Shown here: piece after piece, positions 43,122 to 53,622 of the stretch
Layout: each line of letters begins with the position of its first letter
Position numbering within the stretch: position 1 is the stretch's first letter
NCBI RefSeq assembly: GCF_027579695.1
Contig: NC_083569.1
Coordinates: 73,687,649-73,751,648 of the forward strand
Direction of reading: 5' to 3'
DNA length: 64,000 bases
From: Neoarius graeffei
Lineage: Eukaryota; Chordata; Actinopteri; Siluriformes; Ariidae
Program-made: the position numbers and the translations under genes
Notes under the pieces: model-generated
What the model saw: only the letters and a program-made list of their open reading frames with translations
Told to the model about the DNA's origin: nothing
Databases searched by the model: none

Positions 43122-44336
43122 TCAGAAACCTTTTTTTTCCCATTTATTTTTTATAAATGTCCCTGGTTTGGTTGGGCAGAGTTTGCAGACAGGAAGATTT
43201 TGCATCCACAACAGTTTGGCTCCTACTCCTGAGGGGACCGTGTTTGCTAAAGAAGGCAACTGGACTTAGTTGAAATTCTTGAAGACATTTCACCTTGCAT
43301 CCGAAAGGCTTCTTCAGTTCTGAGTGGGGAGTTCCAGGTATTTATCCTTTAGTGGATCAAAAGCACCCTTAAGGAGAGTCGCTGAAGTCCCCACTCATCA
43401 GACAGAACTGAAGAAGCCTTTCAGATGAGGGGTGAAATGTCTTCAAGAATTTCAAGCAAGTCCAGTTGCCTTCTTTAGCAACCACGGTTTACTATGGCCT
43501 GGATGACTGAGAACCTTCATAGACATATTCCTGAGAGGTGCTCTTTCAGCTTATGCTTGTACTGCGTAGCTCTTGGCAGGTTGACGGATTGCCACTACTG
43601 TGAGATATGCTAATAGTCCGAGGAGCAGGCATTATGGGCACAGTTAGAGGAACCAATGTAGGTGGATCAGCAAACCCAGGGGTTGCTTAGCTAGCGGGTG
43701 TTATGGGCCATATGGAAGAACCAGCAATCTCAGGGATTGATACAGAGAGAGAGCATTGGTTTGGTTATGCTAGAGAGGACTTTTCTCACTGGTGGTTGCA
43801 GTAGTACAGTTGGTAGTGGTGAGGCTGAGATAGTGGCATCATGATGTCTGTCCTTCCCTTCAACAACTTTTCTCTTCCGTGCTGGCTGTGAGCACATATT
43901 TCATCGGGGGTAGTCTGGTGGAGGGAAGACTGCTGGCTGATGTAGTGCTAGAGACAGGTCTGCAGCTGAGATGGAGGTTAGCTTTGTGATGATGGATGGC
44001 TGTTTAGTTGCGTGGAGGTTGAGGCTCCTCTCTTGGTAACAGATGAAGTCCTGCATGGTCTTGATGTTGATTTTTGGTAGAGGAATGGCTGCTTTGTACA
44101 GGACTGGATTCTCTTGTACACCTTCAAAATGGTGATCTTCTCAGGACTGGTGTGAGCCTCTTGAGGTGAGTGCAACCACAACAGTTTCATCAGCATATTC
44201 ATCAGTCTGTTGTGCTGAGCACTGATGTCCTGGTGTGCTGGCACATAGCTCTTGGCCATCTTCAGCCTCTGTACTACAGCAGCGTCAACAAGATCATCTC
44301 TTTTCGTGTGGCAGTAGAGGGTGTTGCCACGCCCTC
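43122..44336 (-). pseudogene. DUF6729-type gene relic, C-terminal part (right copy)
   Basis: Mirror of 10037-11345, including the hairpin-type dispersed repeat at about 43240-43530. The open part is the tail of the chimeric ORF. Confidence 0.55.
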
Positions 44337-44751
44337 TTGTCTTTATACCCCGCATTCTAGACATTTCGACTTCCATATCTTTGTATTTCGCTAACTTTTC
44401 AAATTCTTTCGTTGACACGTTTCTGTCTAATGGAATGGTGATATCAGTCAGGATACATTGTTTGGTGCTGTGGTCTTTGATGGTGATATCAGGCCTGTTG
44501 TTACTTAAGGCTCTGTCATTTATGATTGGTGTGTCCCAAAGAATCGTGACCATGTTGTTTTCTTCCACTGTTTTTGGTTGATGTTCATACCAGCTTTCTT
44601 TAGTTTCAATATTGTAGTGTTTGAGGATATTTTGATGGATATAGGCAGCAACATTATTATGCCTAGTTATGTACTCCGTTTTAGCCAACGCTGGATATCC
44701 TGAAATAATATGATCAACTGTCTCTTGAAAAGAGCCACATACTCTGCACAT
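43978..44751 (-). pseudogene. Chimeric 257-codon ORF (right copy)
   Basis: Minus-strand twin of 9622-10395; all 257 codons translate identically. LINE endonuclease-derived N-terminal part and DUF6729-type C-terminal part, as in the left copy. Confidence 0.6.
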
Positions 44752-45083
44752 AGGATCTGTGCCATCATTTACGATGTGGTGGTGGTAAACACATGTTGGC
44801 AGGCTTTGATCCTGCGCTTCTACAATAAATCCTTCTGTTTCTGATTTTAATCCTGAGCTTCTTAGCCATTCATGTGTCCTTCTAATAGCTACATCTGGTT
44901 TCTGCGTTCTCTGTGGAAATTGCCTGTGTAATGGTTTTTCTATCCATTTTTCTTCAAGTTTCGACAGTCCAGCTCTTTTTGCTTTTGTTCACTCGTTTCT
45001 TGCTTTCACATTGATGTTGAGTGAGTCACCTCGGGGCTAGAGGCTTATACCCAAGTGCGATCTGAACTTAACAGCCTCTTTCA
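44337..45083 (-). mobile_element. R2/R4-like LINE 3' fragment (right copy)
   Basis: Mirror of 9290-10036 with the same zinc-knuckle and restriction-like endonuclease motifs. Confidence 0.7.
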
Positions 45084-45519
45084 CAACCGAGTATAATTTC
45101 TTCTTCTGATGCTGTTTATAAATCAGTTGCATTAAGTTGTCAGTACTGGGTTCAAGGTACACTTGGAGGCCGATTGTCGTTGTCTTGTACTTATTATTTA
45201 TTTTTATAATTTTTTTTCCAAAAGTTGGTGCAATTGTTTTATTCTAATTCCATAACTATAGTACCAATATAGTTGAATATCAATTATAATAAGTCTTCAA
45301 AAATAATCCGTTGATGTTCACCAAGTGTCAGCTTTATTTTCCACTTCAGCCATTCAGTTACAATCCACGACTATCCAGGTCTAACGTGGGGACCGGCATG
45401 TATTACGTGCATGGCGTGTAAGCACCTCTTAACATCGGATGGCACTTTATCGTGAACACAGCATAAGGAAGGAGGTAAACCGGACTAGCATGATCATTGG
45501 CAATCTCCACATGGAACTA
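45084..45519. other. Arm spacer, no gene seen
   Basis: Mirror of 8847-9289; nothing supported. Confidence 0.45.
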
Positions 45520-45627
45520 CACAGCAAATTCCTCAGTGTTGAATTAACACTTTCAGAGTTAATTTGGTTCCAATTGAACCTATATAAACACTCTGGGTGT
45601 TAATTCAACACTGGGGATTTTGCTGTG
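45520..45627. mobile_element. 108-bp palindromic miniature element (right copy)
   Basis: CACAGCAAATTCC to GGATTTTGCTGTG between two TA dinucleotides (45518-45519 and 45628-45629). A few substitutions separate it from 8739-8846. Confidence 0.85.
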
Positions 45628-45913
45628 TACTCTGGCAGTTATGCACTGGGCGCTTGTGTGGACGGGGAGTGGAGTATGTCCGAATGTAGAACATTCGCAT
45701 GGCAGCGCGCTGTCGCTGCCACATGGGGATAAGAAAAAAATTAAACAAAAGACCACATTTTCAAGATTGATAAGTCTTTTTATTGGTGTAGCGGCAACTT
45801 TTCCAGCCGTGTTGGCAATACTGTGGGCGTAGCGGTAAGGAAACATTTCATATCAGCCCGATACACTGAAAAGGCCTAGTTAGAACCCTACATGCCTATC
45901 AGTGTTGTAATAA

Positions 45914-47700
45914 CTATTTTGTATGAAGTCCTTTATACCAGGTGTTGTCACGCCACTCCAGCCCAGCAGGACATTTCAGCTCCTCAGCAGCAAGGTGGAG
46001 GAGCCAGAATGTTTCCTGAACCCCGAGTGTGACTCTCCACACATGGTGTTTCAGCTGTGCCCTGGAAATGTAGCGGCAGCCAGCATCCTCTTTGACATGG
46101 ACTTTAGCGTTGCCGGGTCCTTGACTCTGACGGCCTTGATGAGCGGCTCCAGGTCCGCATGGCTGTAGGCCATCACTGCCCCAGCCAGCGCAGACTTGAA
46201 CACAGTGTACTTGGAGTGTGACTGTGCAGATAGCTTCGTTAAACCAGTGGCTCATGTCCAGACACACAACCATCCCATTGTCCACCCAAGGCTGGAACAA
46301 AGTCTCCACTGCTGTCGGGCCCTGTCCACGGCAACAACCACAGTCCATGTACAGGACTGGTTTTGGGGATTGGTTGATTGTCCAGCTGAAACTGTTCCGT
46401 GACTCCACGGCACATCGGTTCCAGCTTCTTGGTGGACTCCTCGCAGGTCAGCACAAAAACTATTTGGGAGTGCTCATTTCCGATACTGGTGAACCACTTG
46501 GCTGAGCATTTACCCTCAGGTTTGTCTAATGAGATAACCTTCGTTAGATTCTATTGATGGGTTTTTACAAAAAAGTAAAAAAAAATCATGTTCTAACAAT
46601 GTGAAAAATAGTTCAGTTTAAAGCTGAATAAAAATCATACTGCAATATGTCATCATACAGTAAGATATGTTTTGATCCACATGCAGTACTTTGTTGATGG
46701 AATCCATTTTCAGCACCGTGCCAAAAGTGGAGAGGATCTTGCTCTGATAATCCTGCACGTTGTTGGCCTTCACCAGTAGGAGGGCGTGGCACAGAGGGAA
46801 GCTCTCTTGGAGGAGGTGGAGCCTGGAACGTGTGCCCTAATGCAGAGGCGATCCCTCTGGATTCCTCTACGGTCATGAGTGTGGTGTATAGTTTCATATA
46901 TGTTAGAGGTACTCCTCAACGTGATTCTTCTGTATTTGCCGCCATATCTTGACCATAGTGTTCCCTTGGGTCTAGTTTCTCAGAAGGTGCATGACATTCT
47001 TATCCACACCATGCCTGTGAGCAGGGTCACCATCGATATGTTGAGGTTGAGTTGGGCCACTACTTTAAAGTTTACTAAAAGCACACACATGATGTTCAGG
47101 AATACTCATTTGCTGGTGAGGATGTCAGGGAACATGGCTTGATGAACCTTGCTAATTTGCAATAAAATAGTGGAGTCCCACACAAGCCACTGATGCATTG
47201 TGCAATCTCCTCTGCTCCGGGCTGCTTTATTTACACGGTCCCCAGCACAAGACCTTGGTGAGCATTGTGTACCAGTTGGACAGGCCACAGATGTTATGTA
47301 CCTGAAGTACATACAGTGGGATTAAAACAAATAATCAACTGCAGCAGATGACTTTCTATGCTCCTTTTTTTTTCCCTTGCGTGTTTACATACATAGTAAT
47401 AACGATTCAACTGTAATGTAATAACCATCACGCACAAAGTGAGTTATACCCAGTGGTGGTAGCCAGACTTAGAGAAGTGCACGTTCTGTCCTGTACCCAC
47501 ACACATCACATCGACACTTCAGGGAACACCTCCACACTCCAATGGGGCACCACACAAAGAGCGGCTCCAAAAAAAAAAAGAGCTGCAGAGTTGGCAGAGC
47601 ACCCCCGACATAGCCAGGAAACTCTGGCGAGTAAAACCACATGTGGGCTGCTTTAATCACCTGGCGCCTCTTGAACAGACCGGCATTGTCCTTGTATGTT
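45914..47700 (-). pseudogene. DUF6729-type gene relic, N-terminal and middle (right copy)
   Basis: Mirror of 6660-8450. The minus strand shows HMWFYSPEFPGYVGG, PLFVWCPIGVW and CDVCGY at about 47520-47650, and LYMDCGCC and MVVCLDMSHWF at about 46230-46350. Several substitutions and small indels separate it from the left copy, more than in inner parts of the arms. Confidence 0.6.
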
Positions 47701-47760
47701 TAAACAGGACTGAACAACCCTCTTTCAGTGTCCTCTGAGCCAAGAAACACAAAACCAATT

Positions 47761-47913
47761 TTAAACTAGAAGGGCACTTGGTAGAGTGCATACCTCCCCC
47801 AAGCTATATGTTAGAATATCCAGATATCCACATGCGTATCCAGCTTTGCATCAAAATCGAATCACCTGTTCCTTGGCCTATGGCCCACCTTTCCTCAAAA
47901 TTTCATCAAAATC
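47761..47913. repeat. Dispersed repeat interrupted by a LINE (first part)
   Basis: CTAGAAGGGCACTTGGTAGA through TTTCATCAAAATC; the rest of the repeat resumes at 51289 (AACAGACAAACAAACGGAGG). The palindrome's outer boundary falls inside this repeat. Confidence 0.7.
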
Positions 47914-50900
47914 TCGTCTCGTCTCGTCTCATCTTCTTCCGCTTTATCCGGGACCGGGTCGCGGAGGCAGCAGTCTAAGCAGGGAAGCCCAAACTTCCCT
48001 TTCCCCAGACACCTCGGCCAGCTCCTCGGGAAGAACACCGAGGCGTTCCCAGGCCAGCCGAGAGACATAGTCCCTCCAGCGTGTCCTGGGTCTTCCCCGG
48101 GGCCTCCTCCCGGGGGGACATGCCTGGAACACCTCCCCAGGGAGGCGTCCAGGAGGCATCCGAAAAAGATGCCCGAGCCACCTCAGCTGATTCCTCTCGA
48201 TGTGGAGCAGCAGCGGCTCTACTCCGAGCTCCTCCCGAGTGACTGTGCTTCTCACCCTATCTCTAAGGGAGCGCCCAGCCACCCTGCGAAGGAAACTCAT
48301 TTCGGCCGCTTGTATCCGCGATCTTGTTCTTTCGGTCATTACCCAAAGCTCATGACCATAGGTGAGAGTCGGAACGTAGATCGACCGGTAAATTGAGAGC
48401 TTCGCCTTTTGGCTCAGCTCCTTCTTCACCACAACGGACCGGTAAAGCGACCGCATCACTGCGGAGGCTGCACCAATCCGCCTGTCGATCTCACGCGCCA
48501 TCCTTCCCTCACTCGTGAACAAGATCCCGAGATACTTAAACTCCTCCACTTGAGGCAGAACTTCTCCACCAACCTGGAGAGGGCAAGCCACCCTTTTCCG
48601 GTCGAGAACCATGGCCTCGGACTTGGAGGTGCTGATTCTCATCCCAGCCGCTTCACACTCGACTGCAAACCGCCCCAGTGCATGCTGAAGGTCCTGGTTT
48701 GAAGAAGCCAACAGGACAACATCATCCGCAAAAAGCAGAGATGAAATCCTGTGGTTCCCAAACAGGATTCCTTCTGGCCCCTGGCTGCGCCTAGAAATTC
48801 TGTCCATAAAAATTATGAACAGAACCGGTGACAAAGGGCAGCCCTGCCGGAGTCCAACATGCACTGGGAACAGGTCTGACTTACTGCCGGCAATGCGAAC
48901 CAGACTCCTGCTCTGTTCGTACAGGGACCGGACAGCCCTTAGCAAAGAGCCCCGAACCCCATACTCCCGAAGCACCCCCCACAGAATACTACGGGGGACA
49001 CGGTCGAATGCCTTCTCCAGATCCACAAAGCACATGTGGACTGGTTGGGCAAACTCCCATGAACCCTCGAGCACCCTATGAAGGGTATAGAGCTGGTCCA
49101 GTGTTCCGCGACCAGGACGAAAACCGCATTGTTCCTCCTGGATCCGAGGTTCGACTATTGGTCGAATTCTCCTCTCCAGTACCCTGGAGTAAACCTTCCC
49201 TGGGAGGCTGAGAAGTGTGATTCCCCTATAATTGGGGCACACTCTCCGGTCCCCTTTCTTAAAAAGAGGGACCACCACCCCAGTCTGCCACTCCAGAGGC
49301 ACTGTCCCTGACCGCCACGCGATGTTGCAGAGGCGTGTCAACCAAGACAGCCCCACAACATCCAGAGACTTGAGATACTCAGGGCGGATCTCATCCACCC
49401 CCGGTGCCTTGCCACCGAGGAGCTTGCAAACCACCTCAGTGACTTCGGCTTGGGTAATGGACGAGTCCACCTCTGAGTCATCAGCCTCAGTCTCCTCAGT
49501 GGAAGACATGACGGTGGGATTGAGGAGATCCTCAAAGTATTCCTTCCACCGCCCGACAATGTCCCCAGTCGAGGTCAACAGCTCCCCACCCGCACTGTAA
49601 ACAGTGTTGGCAGAGTACTGCTTCCCCCTCCTGAGGCGCCGGACGGTTTGCCAGAATTTCTTCGAGGCCGACCGATAGTCCTTCTCCATGGCCTCCCCGA
49701 ACTCCTCCCAGTTCCGAGTTTTTGCCTCCGCAACTGCCCGAGCTGCAGCACGCCTGGCCTGCCGATACCCGTCAGCTGCCTCGGGAGTCCTGGAGGTTAA
49801 CATGGCCCGATAGGACTCCTTCTTCAGCTTGACGGCATCCCTTACTTCTGGTGTCCACCACCGGGTTCGGGGATTGCCGCCACGACAGGCACCGGAGACC
49901 TTGCGGCCACAGCTCCGAACAGCTGCGTCCACAATGGAGGTAGAGAACATGGTCCACTCAGACTCAATGTCCCCCGCCTCCCTCGGAAGCTGGGAAAAGC
50001 TCTCCCGGAGGTGGGAGTTAAAGACCTCCCCGACAGAGTGCTCGGCCAGACGTTCCCAGCAGACCCTCACCATACGTTTGGGCCTGCCAGGTCTGTCCAG
50101 CTTCCTCCTCCGCCAGCGGATCCAACTCACCACCAGGTGGTGATCAGTTGACAGCTCAGCCCCTCTCTTCACCCGAGTGTCCGAGACATAGGGCCGGAGA
50201 TCAGATGAAACGACTACAAAGTCTATCATTGACCTCCGACCTAAGGTGTCCTGGTGCCACGTGCACTTATGGACACCCCTATGCTCGAACATGGTGTTCG
50301 TTATGGACAAACCGTGACTAGCACAGAAGTCCAATAACAAAACACCACTCGGGTTCAGATCGGGGAGGCCGTTCCTCCCAACCACGCCCCTCCAGGTGTC
50401 ACTGTCATCTCCCACGTGAGCATTGAAGTCCCCCAGTAACACAATGGAGTCCCCAGTCTGAGCACTCCTCAGTACCTCTCCCAGGGACTCCAAGAAGGCC
50501 GGATACTCTATACTGCTATTTGGGCCATAGGCACAAACAACAGCAAGAGCCCTCTCCCCAATCCGAAGGCGCAGCGAGGCGACCCTCTCGTTCACTGGGG
50601 TAAACTCCAACACATGGCGGCTGAGCTGGGGAGCTATAAGCAAGCCCACACCAGCCCGCCGCCGCTCACCACGGGCGACTCCAGAGAAGTGGAGAGTCCA
50701 GCCCCTCTCGAGGAGCTGGGTTCCAGAGCCCAAGCTGTGCGTGGAGGTGAGCCCGACTATCTCTAGCCGGTACCTCTCAACCTCCCGCACAAGCTCAGGC
50801 TCTTTCCCCCCCAGCGAAGTGACATTCCATGTCCCAACAGCCAGCCGCTGTGTCCGGGGATCAGGTCGTCGAGGCCCCTGCCTTCGACTGCCACCCAATC

Positions 50901-51276
50901 CACATTGCACCAGTCCCCTACTGCTACCTCTGTGGGTGGTGAACCCACAGGAGGTCGGGCCCACGTCACCTCTTCGGGCTGAGCCCGGCCGGGCCCCATG
51001 GGCAAAGGCCCGGCCACCAAGTGCTCGCATACGAGCCCCAACCCCGGGCCTGGCTCCAGGGTGGGGCCCCGGCTGCGTCATCCCGGGCGACGTCACGGTC
51101 CTCGGATTTTTCTCCATAGGGGTTTTGGTGAACTGCTCTTAGTCTGGCCTGTCACCTAGGACCTGTCTGCCTTGGGAAACCCTGACAGGGGCATAATGCC
51201 CCCGACAACATAGCTCCTAGGATCATTCAAGCACACAAACCCCTCCACCACAATAAGGTGGCAGTTCAAGGAGGGG
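47914..51276 (-). mobile_element. Full-length APE-type LINE
   Basis: A 3363-bp minus-strand non-LTR element flanked by a perfect 12-bp target duplication TTCATCAAAATC (47902-47913 and 51277-51288). It has a 5' leader of about 160 bp starting near CTTGAACTGCCACCTTATTG, one long ORF, and a short 3' tail GGATAAAGCGG then (GACGA)n. It is inserted into a dispersed repeat just outside the palindrome. The intact ORF and exact duplication indicate a recent insertion. Confidence 0.92.
47944..51117 (-). CDS. LINE ORF2-type protein: endonuclease and reverse transcriptase
   Basis: An intact 1057-codon frame from ATG at 51117 to TAA at about 47944, in one piece. Order: a basic, proline/glycine-rich leader (1-90); AP-type endonuclease with GTWNVTSLG (about 95), [12 protein letters not shown] (about 226), a [16 protein letters not shown] block (about 285) and the closing [10 protein letters not shown] (about 323); a linker; reverse transcriptase with [14 protein letters not shown] (about 590), [47 protein letters not shown] and [11 protein letters not shown] (about 800); and a C-terminal domain with WLGHLFRMP and [12 protein letters not shown]. 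All named motifs are present, so the protein could be active. No RNase H is seen. The clade is uncertain; it is common in fish. It would copy its own RNA at the target site in the nucleus. Confidence 0.92.
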   Translation of the reverse strand: MEKNPRTVTSPGMTQPGPHPGARPGVGARMRALGGRAFAHGARPGSARRGDVGPTSCGFTTHRGSSRGLVQCGLGGSRRQGPRRPDPRTQRLAVGTWNVTSLGGKEPELVREVERYRLEIVGLTSTHSLGSGTQLLERGWTLHFSGVARGERRRAGVGLLIAPQLSRHVLEFTPVNERVASLRLRIGERALAVVCAYGPNSSIEYPAFLESLGEVLRSAQTGDSIVLLGDFNAHVGDDSDTWRGVVGRNGLPDLNPSGVLLLDFCASHGLSITNTMFEHRGVHKCTWHQDTLGRRSMIDFVVVSSDLRPYVSDTRVKRGAELSTDHHLVVSWIRWRRRKLDRPGRPKRMVRVCWERLAEHSVGEVFNSHLRESFSQLPREAGDIESEWTMFSTSIVDAAVRSCGRKVSGACRGGNPRTRWWTPEVRDAVKLKKESYRAMLTSRTPEAADGYRQARRAAARAVAEAKTRNWEEFGEAMEKDYRSASKKFWQTVRRLRRGKQYSANTVYSAGGELLTSTGDIVGRWKEYFEDLLNPTVMSSTEETEADDSEVDSSITQAEVTEVVCKLLGGKAPGVDEIRPEYLKSLDVVGLSWLTRLCNIAWRSGTVPLEWQTGVVVPLFKKGDRRVCPNYRGITLLSLPGKVYSRVLERRIRPIVEPRIQEEQCGFRPGRGTLDQLYTLHRVLEGSWEFAQPVHMCFVDLEKAFDRVPRSILWGVLREYGVRGSLLRAVRSLYEQSRSLVRIAGSKSDLFPVHVGLRQGCPLSPVLFIIFMDRISRRSQGPEGILFGNHRISSLLFADDVVLLASSNQDLQHALGRFAVECEAAGMRISTSKSEAMVLDRKRVACPLQVGGEVLPQVEEFKYLGILFTSEGRMAREIDRRIGAASAVMRSLYRSVVVKKELSQKAKLSIYRSIYVPTLTYGHELWVMTERTRSRIQAAEMSFLRRVAGRSLRDRVRSTVTREELGVEPLLLHIERNQLRWLGHLFRMPPGRLPGEVFQACPPGRRPRGRPRTRWRDYVSRLAWERLGVLPEELAEVSGEREVWASLLRLLPPRPGPG

Positions 51277-51288
51277 TTCATCAAAATC

Positions 51289-51385
51289 CGTTTGCTATTT
51301 TTTTTTTAGTTACGTTGAACAGACAAACAAACGGAGGTGAAAACATAACCTCCTCCCACAAACTGTGGTCGTTTGCATATAACAC
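51289..51385. repeat. Dispersed repeat, second part
   Basis: Continuation of 47761-47913 after the LINE: a T-run, AACAGACAAACAAACGGAGG, then AACCTCC. The same GGAGGT end motif is at 6560. Confidence 0.6.
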
Positions 51386-51398
51386 GAATATCACTTAC

Positions 51399-51614
51399 AG
51401 GGGAGTCATTCAGGGGTGATTCCGTGGGATAATCATGACCCATGGTTGCAGATGGCGACTCTGGGCCAGCTAGTGGACTCGGGCTCTTTGGGCTGGACGG
51501 TGGCCTCAGGCTGTTTGGGCCAGGTGGCAGACTCGGCCTTCTTGGTGGTGTCCCAGGGTTCCTGACCCAGAGACTCCAGAGACTGACTGCAAGGCTCTTG
51601 GGACTTGACAGAAT
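51399..51614 (-). CDS. Probable exon C of unrecognised host gene
   Basis: The minus strand shows a 3' splice site AAATTCTTAG before ATTCTGTC and a strong donor CCCCT|GTAAGTG after. It is 216 bp. In the frame continuing from exon B it reads DSVKSQEPCSQSLESLGQEP and ends at a TGA inside the exon (…CNHGS). A second frame is open across the whole exon and proline-rich (PGTPPRRPSLPPGP). Which is used is unclear: the TGA may be the true stop, or an internal acceptor (TTGCAG|TC) may select the other frame. An imprecise 24-bp repeat (GAGTCnnC..TGGCCCAAA) is visible. Confidence 0.45.
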
Positions 51615-51694
51615 CTAAGAATTTACCAAACAAAATAGTTTTATAGTCTGAATTATTTAAAAAAAAAGGTTTGCTCTCTCTGTATCTCACTCAC

Positions 51695-51782
51695 CTTCCA
51701 CAGATTTGCTTGCAGCTAACACTTCAGTCTCATCTCCTGACCGTGAGGAAGGATCACACTTGGAGGTGCTTGCCTGTGACTC
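51695..51782 (-). CDS. Probable exon B of unrecognised host gene
   Basis: An 88-bp exon with 3' splice site TTATTGTCCAG|GAG and donor GAAG|GTGAGTG. It reads ESQASTSKCDPSSRSGDETE and VLAASKSVE, a serine-rich, probably disordered segment. Its phase joins exon A (phase 0) and exon C (phase 1). No homology recognised. Confidence 0.5.
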
Positions 51783-51821
51783 CTGGACAATAAACATATT
51801 GTAACTATCTAGAGTTTATCA

Positions 51822-52185
51822 CGGTGGTGTAGTGGTTAGCACTGTTGCCTTACAGCAAGAAGGTCCTGGGTTTGAGCCCAGGGGCCGATGAGGGCCTTTC
51901 TGTGTGGAGTTTGCATGCTGTCTGCATGGGTTTCCTCCAGGTGCTCTGTTTTCCCCCACAGTCCAAAGGCATGCAGGTTAGGCTAATTGGTGGCTCTAAA
52001 TTGACCATAGGTGTGAATGCGAGTGTGAATGGTTGTCTGTGTCTATGTGTCAGCCCTGCAATGACCTGGCGATTTGTCCAGGGTGTACCCTGCCTCTTGC
52101 CCATCGTTAGCTGGGATAGGCTCCAGCTTGCCTGTGACCCTGTAGGACAGGATAAGCGGCTACAGATAATGGATGGATGGATGGA
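51822..52185 (+). mobile_element. SINE in probable intron
   Basis: Plus-strand SINE: head CACGGTGGTGTAGTGGTTAG, body, tail GGATAAGCGGCTACAGATAA then (TGGA)n. It is more diverged than the arm copies. It lies between probable exons A and B. Confidence 0.88.
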
Positions 52186-52319
52186 TACATTTTATGATGC
52201 ACCAGTTTTTAATGACCAAAAGTAAGCAAACACATTAAACCCATGTGATTAAAATATCTCTCATTTGAAAATTTTTCATTTACTATACTATTCTACTCTT
52301 CTTGTTTCACAACACTTAC

Positions 52320-52579
52320 TTGCTCCTTGTCAATAATGTATTTCCTGAACCTCTTCATCTGCACACTTGTGATGTGTGTCACTAGTGTGTGCAGCCACCT
52401 CCTCACAGAACTGTATGCCTTCTGTATTCTCTTCCTCTGCTCAGGACTGAACTGATCAGGCCTGTCCTTTTGGGTGGAGTACTGCCTGTAGAGTTCTCAT
52501 ATCTCTTGAAAGCTGTGATCCTCAAACCCTCTCTGACCGTAGATACACTTGTCAACATTGGCCTCAAGGAGAACGGTGA
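52320..52579 (-). CDS. Probable exon A of unrecognised host gene
   Basis: Minus strand, donor GACAAGGAGCAA|GTAAGTG, acceptor candidate TTACCACAAG|TCACC. The frame reads TVLLEANVDKCIYGQRGFED and then, after one TGA codon, ELYRQYSTQKDRPDQFSPEQ, RKRIQKAYSSVRRWLHTLV and SVQMKRFRKYIIDKEQ. The composition (helical, charged) looks like real protein. The in-frame TGA (in EI*ELY) means either a pseudogene, a polymorphism or error, or that translation starts downstream. The family is not recognised. Confidence 0.4.
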
Positions 52580-53189
52580 CTTGTGGTAAGTTCTTTGCGG
52601 ACTCTGTGAGTTAGTCTATCACCCACCGGTTCATGATCTCTCCCTTTCTGTGTGGGTTTGTAACCTCTTATCTGTGCTTTTCGAGTATGTTGGAATCATG
52701 TACATCAACTTTTAATAACGTGTAACATCATTATCACTTTGATTGTGAGAGTAAAGGAACTCTGCAAAGGTGAATAACAGACACTGATAATAGACATAGA
52801 TTTGTGCAAACACATACAGGTAAGTCATTTTAAGCATGTAATTAAAATGGCATTTAAAATGCATAGCCTACAGTGGTATTAAACACAATATGCTAACTAC
52901 TTCATGTAGCCCACATCGTTTGCCACAAGCAAACGTGGAATGGTGCATTCTTGTGGTGTCATTTGGCCAATACCAGCTTTCCTAAGCATGCGGATGTCAT
53001 GGAAGTTGGCGGCGCAGCAGTAGCACACAGCAGCCTCTCCAGATCCACAATGGTGCTTTCTTGTCATTTTGTTCCTTTGCCTGACCTTGTATATCACATG
53101 GATGTTGGACCAAGTGGTGATCGTGTCTACCATCACCAGACACACTCTCAGAAACCATGCAAAATACGTCATAAAAGATGATCTGCTGG
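52580..53189. other. Possible further upstream exon, uncertain
   Basis: On the minus strand about 52890-53070 reads HHCGSGEAAVCYCCAANFHD and on to a stop at 52897, a cysteine-rich frame that could be part of the same host gene or of a repeat. 52620-52890 holds nothing I recognise. Confidence 0.25.
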
Positions 53190-53550
53190 AAAAGCTATGT
53201 GACCTCAGCCTGCTGTGCCTCCAGTCCTTGGACTTGCCTGAGGGTGGTGACCTGGGGAGGAGGCGAAAACACAGCAAGCATGGGAGTGTCCGTGCTAGGC
53301 GGGCAGCTAACCCTAGCTGGCTGGCTCTTCCATCCATTCTACTCTTCAGTGTCTGCTCCCTGGACAATAAACTGGACTATATCCTACTCCAGTGGACTAC
53401 CCTGCATGAGTTTAGAGACTGCTGCATCTTTTGTTTCCATGAAGATATGGCTCAGCAACAGAGTTCAGGATATCGCCATTCAGCTGGATGGGCTAATTTC
53501 GTTTCTGAGCCAACAGAAGTGCAACTCTGTGCAGTAGAACTTGCAGAGGT

Positions 53551-53622
<72 letters not shown>

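Larger units (their letters stand above)
27929..47807. repeat. Right arm of giant inverted repeat
   Basis: Reverse complement of 6551-27243. It has its own private features: an extra SINE (37505-37890), a solo LTR (41341-43121) and base changes in U1-4, U1-5 and U2-2. It lacks the left-arm insertions at 14018 and 25779. The outer end lies inside a dispersed repeat (CTAGAAGGGCACTTGGTAGA, 47766-47785) that continues past the arm. Confidence 0.97.

Noticed and set aside
6551-47807. Palindrome as a simple read fold-back artefact
   Set aside because: Fold-back copies of one molecule would be identical; here the arms differ by clean transposon insertions and substitutions. A haplotype misjoin is not excluded.
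47944-51142. Plus-strand frames of 60-130 codons across the LINE
   Set aside because: They are antisense shadows of the 1057-codon LINE frame.
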